NCBI GenBank assembly: GCA_026713405.1
Contig: JAPOON010000611.1
Span: 1 to 9,451, forward strand
DNA length: 9,451 bases
Direction of reading: 5' to 3'
From: Gammaproteobacteria bacterium
Lineage (GTDB): Bacteria; Pseudomonadota; Gammaproteobacteria; Pseudomonadales; Azotimanducaceae_A
The notes beneath the pieces are model-generated. The model made no database searches. It saw only the letters and a program-made list of their open reading frames with translations, and was not told the origin of the DNA. How positions within the stretch are numbered: the first letter of the stretch is position 1; each line of letters begins with the position of its first letter. The translations under genes were made by a program, and so were the position numbers. Of the stretch, positions 1 through 7,094 are shown in pieces.

Positions 1-2
1 CG

Positions 3-920
3 CAGTCCCTGCTGGAGGCCGTCTGCATCATCCTGGTCATGAGCAACGCCCTGCAGGGAGGGTTGCCACAGGTCGCCAGAACGGTTGCCGCTGGTGCACC
101 GGCGCTGGCGGCTGGCATGCTGGTCGGGGTCCCGCCAGTATTGCCGGCGGCGTCCTCGGTGTTTGCGGGGTTGTTGCTGCTGGCGTATTGCATGCTGGTC
201 GCGCACGTAGCCTTCGCCCGGGTGCTCGCCACCCACGGGGACCATACCCGGGCCAGGGCTCTCAACACACGCTTGCAGAAATACCTGCCACACACCCTTG
301 CCCAACGTGTAGGCGCCAACGAGCGGCCGCGGCTGGAACGGCGCTGGCTGGTAATCGTATTCGCCGACCTGGCCGGGTTCACCACGTTGGTCGAGCGCCT
401 GCAGATGGAAGAAGTGGCGACAATGCTCGACGGCTATCTGCAGTGCATCACGGGGGTGACGCGCAGGCGGGGCGGAGCGCTCAGCAAGGTGCTTGGCGAC
501 GGGGTGCTGCTCGTATTCGGGGAAGAGGGAAACGCATCGCGCCGGCAACTGGTAGCCGATGCCCTCGGCTGCTGCAGGGAACTGACCGACGAACTCGAAA
601 AGCTGACGGCCCGCTGGCAGAGCCGCGGCCTCCCGGGCTCGGCGCGCGTCAAGATCGGCGTCGCCAGCGGCTATTGCTCGCTGGGCGACTGGGGCGGCGG
701 CGAACGCCTGGAGTACACCGTGATCGGCCACCCCGTAAATCTCGCAAGCCGCCTGCAGGATCTGGCCGCCGGTGGAGAGACGCTCCTGTGCGAGCGCACG
801 TCCCTGCTGGCGGAAGCGTCCTTGTCTCCCGCCATGCGGCGTGCCGTCAAGGGCCTGGGCGAAGTGAGCTTCCACAAGGTCGAAGACTCAAAAGGCGCTC
901 GCGTCATGCGTGCACGATAG
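3..920 (+). CDS. Membrane-anchored class III adenylate cyclase, 5' end cut off by the window
   Basis: The protein probably converts ATP to cAMP. The frame is open from base 3 with hydrophobic codons, and the first ATG (39) has no usable ribosome binding site, so the true start likely lies upstream. Numbering from that ATG, residues 15-60 give about two membrane segments. Then comes a KYLPHTLAQRV linker (81-91), of the kind that often precedes cyclase domains, and the catalytic domain (about 103-290). All six expected active-site residues are visible: metal Asp110 (FADLAGF) and Asp154 (LGDGVLL), purine-selecting Lys150 and Thr227, and transition-state Asn234 and Arg238 (HPVNLASRL). The Lys/Thr pair favours ATP over GTP. 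The sensor region is missing, so the input signal is unknown. The 3' end is followed by a strong hairpin, and the gene appears transcriptionally separate from hemE. Confidence 0.9.
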   Translation, partial: QSLLEAVCIILVMSNALQGGLPQVARTVAAGAPALAAGMLVGVPPVLPAASSVFAGLLLLAYCMLVAHVAFARVLATHGDHTRARALNTRLQKYLPHTLAQRVGANERPRLERRWLVIVFADLAGFTTLVERLQMEEVATMLDGYLQCITGVTRRRGGALSKVLGDGVLLVFGEEGNASRRQLVADALGCCRELTDELEKLTARWQSRGLPGSARVKIGVASGYCSLGDWGGGERLEYTVIGHPVNLASRLQDLAAGGETLLCERTSLLAEASLSPAMRRAVKGLGEVSFHKVEDSKGARVMRAR

Positions 921-937
921 AGCCTGATGCGCATGCT

Positions 938-963
938 CGGCCCGCAGGGCAACCCTCGGGCCG
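938..963 (+). terminator. Strong hairpin after the cyclase gene, possible terminator
   Basis: Eighteen bases after the cyclase stop, CGGCCCG (938-944) pairs with CGGGCCG (957-963). Above a single bulged C, AGGG (946-949) pairs with CCCT (953-956) around a CAA loop, giving 11 GC-rich pairs. Only a weak T-run (TGTTT) follows a few bases later. It is therefore an imperfect intrinsic terminator, or a stabilising 3'-end structure. Confidence 0.5.
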
Positions 964-1100
964 GCAACCTGTTTGAGATCATCGGGTGTCTTCAGGAAAG
1001 CGAGGGTTTGCGATTGAAAGTGCAAGCGGTTCGATAGTGTTTGCCACAAGGTGGCTGCAACGTGCTGCAGGGTGGACGGAGCCGGGGCGCCCGCGGCGGA

Positions 1101-1128
1101 TTGCGCCGTCGGCGGCGTTTGATATGGT
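1101..1128 (+). promoter_or_regulatory. Candidate hemE promoter in the 235-bp cyclase-hemE gap
   Basis: TTGCGC (1101-1106) and TATGGT (1123-1128) are 16 bp apart, about 30 bp before the hemE ATG, and match sigma-70 only moderately. Upstream in the same gap are two adjoining short inverted repeats: GCCAC-AAG-GTGGC (1043-1055) and CTGCA-N6-TGCAG (1055-1070). They could be operator or leader structure, but nothing identifies a regulator. I see no gene in the gap. Confidence 0.28.
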
Positions 1129-1155
1129 GCGGCGGACTCTTCTGCCGAGTACCGC

Positions 1156-2175
1156 ATGGAAAAGGTGTTCCTCAAGGCTTGCCGGGGCGAGCCGGGGGAC
1201 TTGACGCCCATCTGCCTGAACCGCCAGGCCGGGCGGTACATGCCGGAATACCACGCGGTCAAGGGCGACCTGCCCAGCCTTGAATTTTTCAAGAACCCGG
1301 ATCGCGCGGCCCAGGCAGCCCTGGATGCGCAGCGCATTCTCGGCGTCGATGCGGCCATCCTGTTTGCCGATCTTCTGCCCATCCTGGAGCCCATGGGACT
1401 ATCGCTGGACTACAAGCCCGGCGTCGGCCCGGTTTTCGCCAATCCGTTGCGTAGCGAACGGGATATCGAGGCCCTGGCCTGCGCGCCGGCGGAGGAAGCG
1501 ACGCCCTATATCGCGGAGACGGTCCGCAATATCATCTCGGGCCTGCCGGCGGAAATTGCGCTGATCGGGTTCGCGGGCGCCCCCTTCACCCTGGCTTCCT
1601 ACGCCATCGAAGGCAGGGGTTCGCAGAACTACCTTTACGTCAAGAAGCTGATGTTCGAGGCGCCGGCGCTCTGGCGCCGGCTGCTGGACAAGCTTGTCGG
1701 GCAACTGGAAAGCTACCTGGCGCTGCAAGTGGCCAGCGGCGTGGAGGCCGTGCAATTGTTCGATACCTGGGCCGGTTGCCTGTCAGCGGCCGATTTCCGG
1801 GACCATGTCCTGCCGCATACCCGCCGGCTGGTCGACAGCGTTCGCCGTCTCGGCGTGCCTGTCATCTACTTTGGAACGGGCAACGCCCACCAGCTTGCCG
1901 ACGTGGCATCGATGCAGCCGGACGTCATTGCGCTGGACTGGCGGGTGTCGCTGGGGGCTACCTGGTCTTCAACCGGGTGCAGGGCCGTACAGGGCAATCT
2001 CGACCCGATCGCGCTGTTTGCCGACAGGAAGGCCATTGCCCACAGGACGCAGGCCATACTCGACGAGGCCGGGGGGCGCCCCGGGCACATATTCAACCTG
2101 GGTCACGGGATTTTGCCGGAGACCCCGGTCGACAACGTGAAGTATCTGGTGGACTACGTTCACGAACACGGCTGA
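1156..2175 (+). CDS. hemE: Uroporphyrinogen decarboxylase
   Basis: This cytoplasmic, cofactor-free enzyme removes four acetate carboxyls from uroporphyrinogen III to give coproporphyrinogen III in heme synthesis. The 339 residues cover the whole family, which is usually 340-355 long. Signature 1, RQAGRYMPEY, lies at residues 23-32 with substrate-binding Arg23 and Arg27. The key Asp is Asp72 (ILFADLL). Signature 2, GFAGAPFTLASY, lies at 138-149 with Tyr149. LFDTWAG is at 201-207, and His317 lies in NLGHGILPE. The ATG at 1156 places the RQAGRY motif at the usual distance from the N-terminus, although the ribosome binding site is poor. The wording (GAPFTLASYAIEG, ILEPMG, VIYFGTG) resembles Bacillus, deltaproteobacterial and planctomycete HemE more than the gammaproteobacterial GSPWTLATYMVEGG type. 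It may be a transferred or second copy. Confidence 0.95.
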   Translation: MEKVFLKACRGEPGDLTPICLNRQAGRYMPEYHAVKGDLPSLEFFKNPDRAAQAALDAQRILGVDAAILFADLLPILEPMGLSLDYKPGVGPVFANPLRSERDIEALACAPAEEATPYIAETVRNIISGLPAEIALIGFAGAPFTLASYAIEGRGSQNYLYVKKLMFEAPALWRRLLDKLVGQLESYLALQVASGVEAVQLFDTWAGCLSAADFRDHVLPHTRRLVDSVRRLGVPVIYFGTGNAHQLADVASMQPDVIALDWRVSLGATWSSTGCRAVQGNLDPIALFADRKAIAHRTQAILDEAGGRPGHIFNLGHGILPETPVDNVKYLVDYVHEHG

Positions 2176-2277
2176 ACGCCGCGCTCACCCGCAGCCGTTT
2201 CGGTCGTCCAACTGGTCCAACTGGTATAGATAAACGCCGCGCTCACCCGCTGCTATGGCGGTCGTCCAACTGGTCCA
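2175..2277. repeat. 58-bp-period direct repeat: duplicated 3' end of the VOC gene
   Basis: Copy A (2175-2219) and copy B (2233-2277) match at about 40 of 45 positions. Two 18-bp blocks are identical (2175-2192 with 2233-2250, and 2202-2219 with 2260-2277), separated by a 9-bp diverged stretch. Copy B is the real C-terminal coding end of the minus-strand VOC gene with its TGA. Copy A lies past that stop and encodes, in its own frame, LDQLDDRNGCG-stop against LDQLDDRHSSG-stop. Copy A also carries an extra 9-bp CCAGTTGGA unit on the minus strand. It fills the space between the convergent hemE and VOC stops. Confidence 0.9.
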
Positions 2278-2608
2278 GATAGAAGGTATTGCCGTCCGGG
2301 TCGCGGAACATGGCCATGAACCCGCCCCAGGGTTGCTTCTCGGGCGGCATGACGAACTCGACCCCTTTTGCGGCCAGGTCGCGGTGGCTGGCAACGAGGT
2401 CCTCGACCCCGAAACCGATGCCGGTGTGGCGCCCGACGAGCTTGTCGTCGTCGGCCTGGACGATTGCGAACAGGGCATCGGCGGTGCGGAACGAGGCGTA
2501 GCCGAACGCCGGGTCTCGGGTTGCGGCGGTGAAGCCCAGCGCCCCTTCGTAGAACGCCAGCGCCTGCTCGAAGTCGGAGACGAACAGGTTCACATACCAC
2601 AGTTTCAT
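2243..2608 (-). CDS. VOC-superfamily (glyoxalase/bleomycin resistance fold) protein
   Basis: This 121-residue single-domain protein belongs to the vicinal oxygen chelate superfamily, whose members are usually metal-dependent lyases, dioxygenases or drug-binding proteins. The substrate cannot be named from sequence. The N-terminal half (LWYVNLFVSDFEQALAFYEGALGF, residues 3-26) is the typical first beta-alpha unit. The second half runs from HTGIGFGVEDL (61-71) to the diagnostic FRDPDGNTFYLDQ (101-113). His61 and a C-terminal strand acidic residue are possible metal ligands. GGAGG sits 7 bases before the ATG and fixes the start. The gene stands alone, converges on hemE, and has a LexA-like palindrome 32 bp before its start codon. 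Its 3' end is duplicated downstream. Confidence 0.9.
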   Translation of the reverse strand: MKLWYVNLFVSDFEQALAFYEGALGFTAATRDPAFGYASFRTADALFAIVQADDDKLVGRHTGIGFGVEDLVASHRDLAAKGVEFVMPPEKQPWGGFMAMFRDPDGNTFYLDQLDDRHSSG

Positions 2609-2639
2609 GGGCGGTCCTCCAATGTCTGCACCGATTCAA

Positions 2640-2655
2640 CTGTAATCGAATACAG
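2640..2655. promoter_or_regulatory. LexA-like palindrome upstream of the VOC gene
   Basis: CTGTAATCGAATACAG fits the gammaproteobacterial SOS-box form CTGT-N8-ACAG exactly at the fixed positions. It starts 32 bp before the VOC start codon on the minus strand. On the minus strand it also contains ATTCGATTACAGT, nearly identical to the operator-like sequence before argA, so it may instead belong to another regulator. The central eight bases are less AT-alternating than in strong E. coli SOS boxes. Confidence 0.4.
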
Positions 2656-2675
2656 GTGTCGTGGGCATATGGCGA

Positions 2676-2844
2676 TTGTGCCGTCAGGGGCTTTCCCGTA
2701 TGGTAGCCAAAGACTGGACCTCCGCTGATCTGTACGTTCGATTGAATCCGATGCCTCCGTATCGAGCCTCTAATTCATCTAGGCGGCGTTCCCAGCAAGT
2801 GGCCCGGGTTCATGATTGAGTTGCGGGCCTCAGGTAGTTAGATT
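2676..2844 (+). promoter_or_regulatory. Upstream region of the RRM gene with two weak promoter candidates
   Basis: Between the VOC start and the RRM gene there are 247 bp with no supportable gene. Two sigma-70-like pairs can be seen. TTGTGC (2676-2681) with TATGGT (2699-2704), 17 bp apart, would give a leader of about 145 bases. TTGAGT (2816-2821) with TAGATT (2839-2844), also 17 bp apart, would start transcription only about 5 bases before the ATG. Small RRM and cold-shock genes often have long structured leaders, which favours the first, but neither match is strong. Confidence 0.28.
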
Positions 2845-2855
2845 CGGGATAGAGG

Positions 2856-3119
2856 ATGAAGATATACGTAGGCAACCTGCCTTGGCGCATGACCAGCGCC
2901 GACCTTGAGGAACTCTTTGCGCAGCACGGTGAAGTCCGCTCCGCCAACGTGGTGATGGACCGGGAAACCGGGCGCTCCAGGGGTTTCGGTTTCGTTGAGA
3001 TGAGCGACGACGGCGCGCGTTCCGCCATCGAGGAACTCAACGAAACGGAAGTGCAATCGCGGCGCATCCGCGTCAGCCAGGCACGGGAACGGTCGAGGGA
3101 CAGAAAGCCCTACCGGTAA
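2856..3119 (+). CDS. Small single-RRM RNA-binding protein
   Basis: This 87-residue protein is almost entirely one RNA recognition motif, like the small Rbp proteins of cyanobacteria and proteobacteria. RNP2 is IYVGNL (3-8) and RNP1 is RGFGFVEM (42-49), with the aromatic RNA-stacking residues Tyr4, Phe44 and Phe46 present. A basic tail (RERSRDRKPYR, 77-87) follows the domain. It probably binds single-stranded RNA as a chaperone or post-transcriptional regulator; cold or stress induction is known for relatives but not shown here. The start is fixed by the MKIYVGNL opening that is usual for these proteins. The only purine-rich sequence, AGAGG, touches the ATG directly, so initiation does not look like standard Shine-Dalgarno. 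Confidence 0.92.
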   Translation: MKIYVGNLPWRMTSADLEELFAQHGEVRSANVVMDRETGRSRGFGFVEMSDDGARSAIEELNETEVQSRRIRVSQARERSRDRKPYR

Positions 3120-3135
3120 CCCGCGCCGGGTGATT

Positions 3136-3153
3136 CGGCGCCACGTTGCGCCG
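3136..3153. other. Small hairpin in the convergent RRM/DUF2784 gap
   Basis: CGGCGC (3136-3141) and GCGCCG (3148-3153) form a 6-bp GC stem around a 6-base loop, 17 bases after the RRM stop. No T-run follows on either strand, so an intrinsic terminator is doubtful. The rest of the 136-bp gap between the convergent genes shows only further short GC repeats, such as GGCGCAGCGCC. Confidence 0.3.
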
Positions 3154-3255
3154 TTCGCCGTCGAAAAATACCGCACCCTGACCGACCTGGCACGGCCGTA
3201 AAGGCAATGGCTGGCGCAGCGCCGTTTGCTGCGGCCTCGTCCCGGTGTCGACCCC

Positions 3256-3630
3256 TCATAGGGCTTGCGTCCTGCGGGCTCGGACGATCAGCGTGGTGTA
3301 AACGCCGCCGTTGATGAGAATCACCAGGGTGCCGAGAACCAGGTGCATGGCCACGGGCATCTCAGGCGGATAGACGATCGGCACGATGTAGTGATCGATG
3401 AAGCCGCCCTCGTAGCCGGCAACACCGGCCAGGTCGCGGAATTCCTTCTCCCAGGACGTCAGGGGGCAGACCCTGCCGAAGTACTGAACGTAAATCGCCC
3501 ACACAACGGCCGGTACGTGCAGCCAGAGAATCCATCGCGCCCGGAACGCGATGAACCCGCCCACGACCACGAACACGATGTACAGCAGGTGAGCGGTCAC
3601 CATCGTGTCTGCGGCCAGGCGATAACCCAT
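3256..3630 (-). CDS. DUF2784 family membrane protein
   Basis: This 124-residue inner-membrane protein has no known biochemical function. Three membrane segments are visible at about residues 10-28, 33-52 and 92-115. The family hallmark lies between the second and third: CPLTSWEKEFR (55-65) with a conserved Cys55, then GFIDHYIVPIVYP (76-88). Length and motif order match full-length DUF2784 proteins. AGAGG lies 7-8 bases before the ATG and supports the start. It is on the same strand as ilvD, 111 bp downstream, with no clear terminator between, so readthrough from the argA-ilvD operon is possible. The 111-bp gap itself shows no gene or convincing promoter. Confidence 0.9.
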   Translation of the reverse strand: MGYRLAADTMVTAHLLYIVFVVVGGFIAFRARWILWLHVPAVVWAIYVQYFGRVCPLTSWEKEFRDLAGVAGYEGGFIDHYIVPIVYPPEMPVAMHLVLGTLVILINGGVYTTLIVRARRTQAL

Positions 3631-3741
3631 GGCGCTACCTCTCTATCCGCACCTCACGTTCGCGGGTCGGGCCGTCGAAAGAGTCGAGTTCGCATCCGGC
3701 TGCTGCTTTCCCGTCGGACTGGAGCATTGTCCCGTTTGTAC

Positions 3742-5412
3742 TCACCATAGATCGGTTACGGCGCCCACGCTCGCGGAGCCGACCAGGCGCGCATACTTGG
3801 CGAGCAGGCCACGCTCGGGGTAAGGCTCGGGGCGTTCCCAGCCGGCACGGCGCGACGCCAGTTCGGCATCGGTCAGCGCCACATCGATGGTCCGCCGTTC
3901 CGCGTCAACCGTGATCCCGTCGCCGTCTTCCAGCAGGGCGATTGGGCCGCCTTCAAAGGCTTCCGGGGAGATGTGGCCGATAACGAACCCGTGCGACCCG
4001 CCGGAAAAACGCCCATCGGTGATCAGCGCCACCTCGGCGCCGAGACCGCGCCCGGCGATGGCGCTGGTGGGCGACAGCATCTCGCGCATGCCCGGGCCGC
4101 CCTTCGGCCCTTCGTAACGGACAACGACCACATCGCCGGGGCCGACGGCGCCGTCCATGATCGCCGCCATGGCCGCCTCTTCGCCGTGAAAGCAGCGGGC
4201 AGTGCCGGTGAACGCCAGCCCTTCGTTGCCGGTGATCTTGGCCACCGCGCCTTCCGGCGCCAGGTTGCCGTAAAGAATCACCAGGTGGCTGTCGGGCTTG
4301 ATCGGGTTGGAAAACGGCCGGATGATCTGCTGGCCTTCCGGGTAGGGCGCCACCTCCGACAGGTTCTCGGCCAGGGTATTGCCGGTGACAGTAAGGCAAT
4401 CGCCGTGCAGGAGACCGGCCTCGAGCAGCATTTTCATCAGTGGCTGAATGCCGCCGATTTCGATCAGTTCGCTCATGCCGTAGCGGCCGGCGGGGCGCAT
4501 GTCGCCGAGCACGGGTACCCGGGCGCCGATGCGGGTGAAATCATCGAGTTCGAGTGGAATGCCGCCGGCGCTGGCGATGGCCAGCAGGTGCAGTACCGCG
4601 TTGGTGGAGCCTTCCAGGGCGATGGCAACCGTGATGGCGTTCTCGAAGGCTTCCCGGCACAGGATGTCGCTGGGCCTGATGCCGCGTTCGATCAGGTTGT
4701 GGACGGCGGCGCCCGCGTTGTAGCTGTCCTGGCGCTTGTGCTCGGAAACCGCTTCCTGGGCGGAACTGTTGGGCAACGAGAGGCCCAGGGCCTCGATCGC
4801 CGAAGCCATGGTGTTGGCGGTGTACATGCCGCCGCAGGAGCCCGGCCCGGGAATGGCGGTAGCCTCCACTTCCTTGAGCTTGTCGTCGTCGATGCGCCCC
4901 GCGGCGTGCTGCCCGACGGCCTCGAAAACCGAGATGATGTCGCGGCGCTCGGCGCCCATCCGGATGGTGCCGCCGTAGACGAAGACGCTGGGCCGGTCGA
5001 TGCGCGCCATGGCCATGGCGCAACCGGGCATGTTCTTGTCGCAGCCGCCGATGGCGACGAAACCGTCGAAGCCCTGGGCGCAGACCACCGCCTCGATGGA
5101 ATCGGCGATCACTTCCCGGGACACGAGCGAATAGCGCATGCCCGGAGTACCCATGGAGATGCCGTCGGACACCGTGATGGTATTGAACACGACGCTCTTG
5201 CTTCCCGCTTCGTCCGCGCCCATGGCGGCGGCATCGGCGAGCTGGTTGATGTGCATGTTGCAGGGCGTGACCATGCTCCAGGTGGAGGCGATGCCGACCT
5301 GGGGCTTGGCGAAGTCGGCCTCGGTGAAACCCACGGGGTAGAGCATGGCGCGGCTGGGCGCCTGGGCGATGCCGTCGACGACGATTGAGGAATGGGGTCT
5401 TCTGTCAGCCAT
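3742..5412 (-). CDS. ilvD: Dihydroxy-acid dehydratase
   Basis: The enzyme dehydrates 2,3-dihydroxy-isovalerate and 2,3-dihydroxy-3-methylvalerate to the 2-keto acids that lead to valine, leucine and isoleucine. It is cytoplasmic and uses an iron-sulfur cluster and Mg2+. The three cluster cysteines are Cys51 (TPCNMH), Cys124 (GGCDKNMPG) and Cys193 (GPGSCGGMY). Mg ligands Asp83 (SDGIS) and Asp125, and the usually carbamylated Lys126, are present. The C-terminal [10 protein letters not shown] (467-476) holds the catalytic serine region. At 556 residues it is the shorter type of about 560, not the E. coli type of about 616. Its ATG lies inside the end of argA, with 8 bp shared, so translation is probably coupled. 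No separate promoter was found. Confidence 0.97.
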   Translation of the reverse strand: MADRRPHSSIVVDGIAQAPSRAMLYPVGFTEADFAKPQVGIASTWSMVTPCNMHINQLADAAAMGADEAGSKSVVFNTITVSDGISMGTPGMRYSLVSREVIADSIEAVVCAQGFDGFVAIGGCDKNMPGCAMAMARIDRPSVFVYGGTIRMGAERRDIISVFEAVGQHAAGRIDDDKLKEVEATAIPGPGSCGGMYTANTMASAIEALGLSLPNSSAQEAVSEHKRQDSYNAGAAVHNLIERGIRPSDILCREAFENAITVAIALEGSTNAVLHLLAIASAGGIPLELDDFTRIGARVPVLGDMRPAGRYGMSELIEIGGIQPLMKMLLEAGLLHGDCLTVTGNTLAENLSEVAPYPEGQQIIRPFSNPIKPDSHLVILYGNLAPEGAVAKITGNEGLAFTGTARCFHGEEAAMAAIMDGAVGPGDVVVVRYEGPKGGPGMREMLSPTSAIAGRGLGAEVALITDGRFSGGSHGFVIGHISPEAFEGGPIALLEDGDGITVDAERRTIDVALTDAELASRRAGWERPEPYPERGLLAKYARLVGSASVGAVTDLW

Positions 5413-6754
5413 GTTTGCGGTTCCCGATGGATGGCGAGCCTTGCGGTTGCATTGCCTTGATCAGCACCTTGGCGTTGCGCTCGATGCAGATGTGCGTCCG
5501 GTATGCCTCGGGCAACGCGTCGCTCGCAGTCTCCTTGAAGCCGTTCTCGATAAACCAGTCCCGCGTCTGGGTAGTCAGGACGAACAGGTGATCGAACCCT
5601 TCCGCCTGCGCTGCATCTTGCGCCGCCGCCAGCAGCTTGCCGCCGAGACCGGACTCCCCACCGCGGTGCGCCGGATGCACGGCCACGCAGGCCAGCTCCG
5701 CGCCCGTACCGGCCGGCAGCAGTGCGCAGCAGCCGGCGACGATGCCGTCCACTTCGGCTACCAGGAAGTGCTCCAGCTCGCGTTCCAACTGGTCGCGCGA
5801 GCGCTCCACGAGCACGCCGGCTTCCTCGAGCGGCCGGATGATCTCGACGATATCCGCCACATCGCCCGTTTCTGCACGGCGCACCAGGCGCCGGTCTTCC
5901 CGGGTGACCTGGGTGCCCACGCCTTCGGCGGTGAACAGTTCCGCCAGCAGCGCGCCGTCATCGGCGTAGCTGACGAGTTGGCCGCTGGCGACACCCCCGC
6001 GCACGGCGCCGAGCAGGGCGCGCAGGTTGCGCCGGGTGGCCTCGCCGAGAAGGCGCGTGCCCAGCGCTTCTTCAAGCTGTGCGGGCGAGGTGTTGGCCAC
6101 GCGCTCGTCGTCCGTGTCGGTGAGGTAGGGCGATTCATCCAGCACGATCAGCTTGCTTGCCTCCAGCCCGACCGCAACCTGCTCCGCGAGTTCATCGGCA
6201 GCCAGGTTGAAAGCCTGGCCGGAGGGCGAATAACCCATGGGTGAGAGCAGCACGATCGCCCCGGTGTCGAGCGCCGCGTTGATGCCGTTCACGCGCACGC
6301 GGCGCGCCTGCCCGGCAAGCTGGTGGTCGGCGCCGCCGAGTACACCGATGGGCCTGGCGACCACGAAATTGCCGGTGACGAGCTGAATCTCCGTGTTGTG
6401 CAGCGGGCTGGTGGGCAGGCCGGTGGAGAACAGTGCCTCCAGTTCGGCGCGCAGCTGCCCGTGCACGCCGGCCACCGCGCCCATCGCCGCGGCATCGGTG
6501 ATGCGCCGGGTGATTCCCAGGTGCGTATGAAATCTGCTATCCGGCAGTGCCCGGTCGATCTGCGGCCGTGCGCCATGCACGACCACCAGGCGCGCGCCCA
6601 GCACGTTCAGCAGCGCCAGGTCGTGCACGATGTTGACCAGGTTGCCGTGCAGCATGGCTTCGCCGCTCAGCAGGACGACGAAGGTCCGGCCGCGGTGGGC
6701 GCTGATATACGGGGTCGAAGCGCGGAACCAGCGGGCGTATTGCTCGGTTTTCAT
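5405..6754 (-). CDS. argA: N-acetylglutamate synthase, two-domain type
   Basis: It acetylates glutamate with acetyl-CoA, the committed step of arginine synthesis, and is normally feedback-inhibited by arginine. The 449 residues match E. coli ArgA (443) closely. An amino-acid-kinase-like domain (about 20-285) contains [10 protein letters not shown] (24-33) and [13 protein letters not shown] (55-67). A GNAT acetyltransferase domain (about 290-435) contains [19 protein letters not shown] (292-310) and the acetyl-CoA loop region [12 protein letters not shown] (355-366). The ATG at 6754 aligns with known N-termini; the frame runs open to 7363, but that stretch is non-homologous. A short tail (435-449) beyond the usual end overlaps the ilvD start (shared ATGGCTGA). 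A perfect TATAAT and a palindrome lie just upstream, so this is the first gene of the argA-ilvD operon. Confidence 0.97.
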   Translation of the reverse strand: MKTEQYARWFRASTPYISAHRGRTFVVLLSGEAMLHGNLVNIVHDLALLNVLGARLVVVHGARPQIDRALPDSRFHTHLGITRRITDAAAMGAVAGVHGQLRAELEALFSTGLPTSPLHNTEIQLVTGNFVVARPIGVLGGADHQLAGQARRVRVNGINAALDTGAIVLLSPMGYSPSGQAFNLAADELAEQVAVGLEASKLIVLDESPYLTDTDDERVANTSPAQLEEALGTRLLGEATRRNLRALLGAVRGGVASGQLVSYADDGALLAELFTAEGVGTQVTREDRRLVRRAETGDVADIVEIIRPLEEAGVLVERSRDQLERELEHFLVAEVDGIVAGCCALLPAGTGAELACVAVHPAHRGGESGLGGKLLAAAQDAAQAEGFDHLFVLTTQTRDWFIENGFKETASDALPEAYRTHICIERNAKVLIKAMQPQGSPSIGNRKHG

Positions 6755-6788
6755 GTCGGCTTTCCAAGTCGGCGCCTGGGACGGATAC

Positions 6789-6837
6789 ATTCGATACTGC
6801 AATCGAATTATAGCTGCGGGCGGCGGCGGTAGAACAA
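6789..6837 (-). promoter_or_regulatory. argA-ilvD promoter with overlapping operator-like palindrome
   Basis: On the minus strand a perfect -10 TATAAT (6812-6807) follows TTGTTC (6837-6832) after a 19-bp spacer. The predicted start near 6800 gives a leader of about 45 bases. From just inside the -10 runs a perfect inverted repeat, ATTCGAT-N6-ATCGAAT (6789-6808), which covers the start point as a repressor operator would. It does not match the ArgR box (TGAAT-N4-ATTCA), so the regulator is unidentified. Ribosome binding at argA is weak (GGAAAG, about 6 bases before ATG). Confidence 0.6.
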
Positions 6838-6942
6838 CGGGCATCCGTTCGGGTTTGCATGGAACGACCGCCGGGTCCGCTCTCCTCCCGCATACGAGCA
6901 ATGTTCCCTGCGTGTCAGCGCCCCGGTCGGCAGGGCTGGAAC

Positions 6943-6951
6943 TGCTAGAAT
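6943..6951 (+). promoter_or_regulatory. Candidate extended -10 promoter for glnE
   Basis: TGCTAGAAT carries both the TGn extension and a good -10 (TAGAAT), with no recognisable -35, as is typical for extended -10 promoters. Transcription would start near 6958 and leave a GC-rich leader of about 137 bases before glnE. A second possible -10, GATAAT (6978-6983), lies downstream without a -35. No gene is supported in the 340 bp between argA and glnE. Confidence 0.42.
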
Positions 6952-7094
6952 CTCTCGGCAATCCGAGGCTCGGCCCGGATAATTGCGATGGACGCGGGCG
7001 GGAGCGCCGGCGCCCTGCCCGGGCCTGGCGGGCGGGTGGCCGGAAACCGGTCGGGTCTCGGATTCGGGTGGACAGCGTGAAGGACGGTGCCTTG

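Noticed and set aside
888..1394. 168-codon minus-strand open frame across the cyclase-hemE gap
   Set aside because: It overlaps the coding starts and ends on the other strand, has no motif, and its composition is that of a shadow frame.
3136..3153. Bidirectional intrinsic terminator between the RRM and DUF2784 genes
   Set aside because: The stem is only 6 bp and no T-run follows on either strand, so it is listed only as a hairpin.
3973..5388. 471-codon open frame antisense to ilvD
   Set aside because: It is a mirror of a fully conserved dehydratase gene; the product is Gly/Ala/His-rich and low in complexity.
5345..6244. 299-codon open frame antisense to argA and the ilvD start
   Set aside because: It spans two real genes on the other strand and has no recognisable domain or ribosome binding site.
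6789..6808. ArgR box at the argA promoter
   Set aside because: The half-sites ATTCGAT/ATCGAAT with a 6-bp spacer do not fit TGAAT-N4-ATTCA in sequence or spacing.
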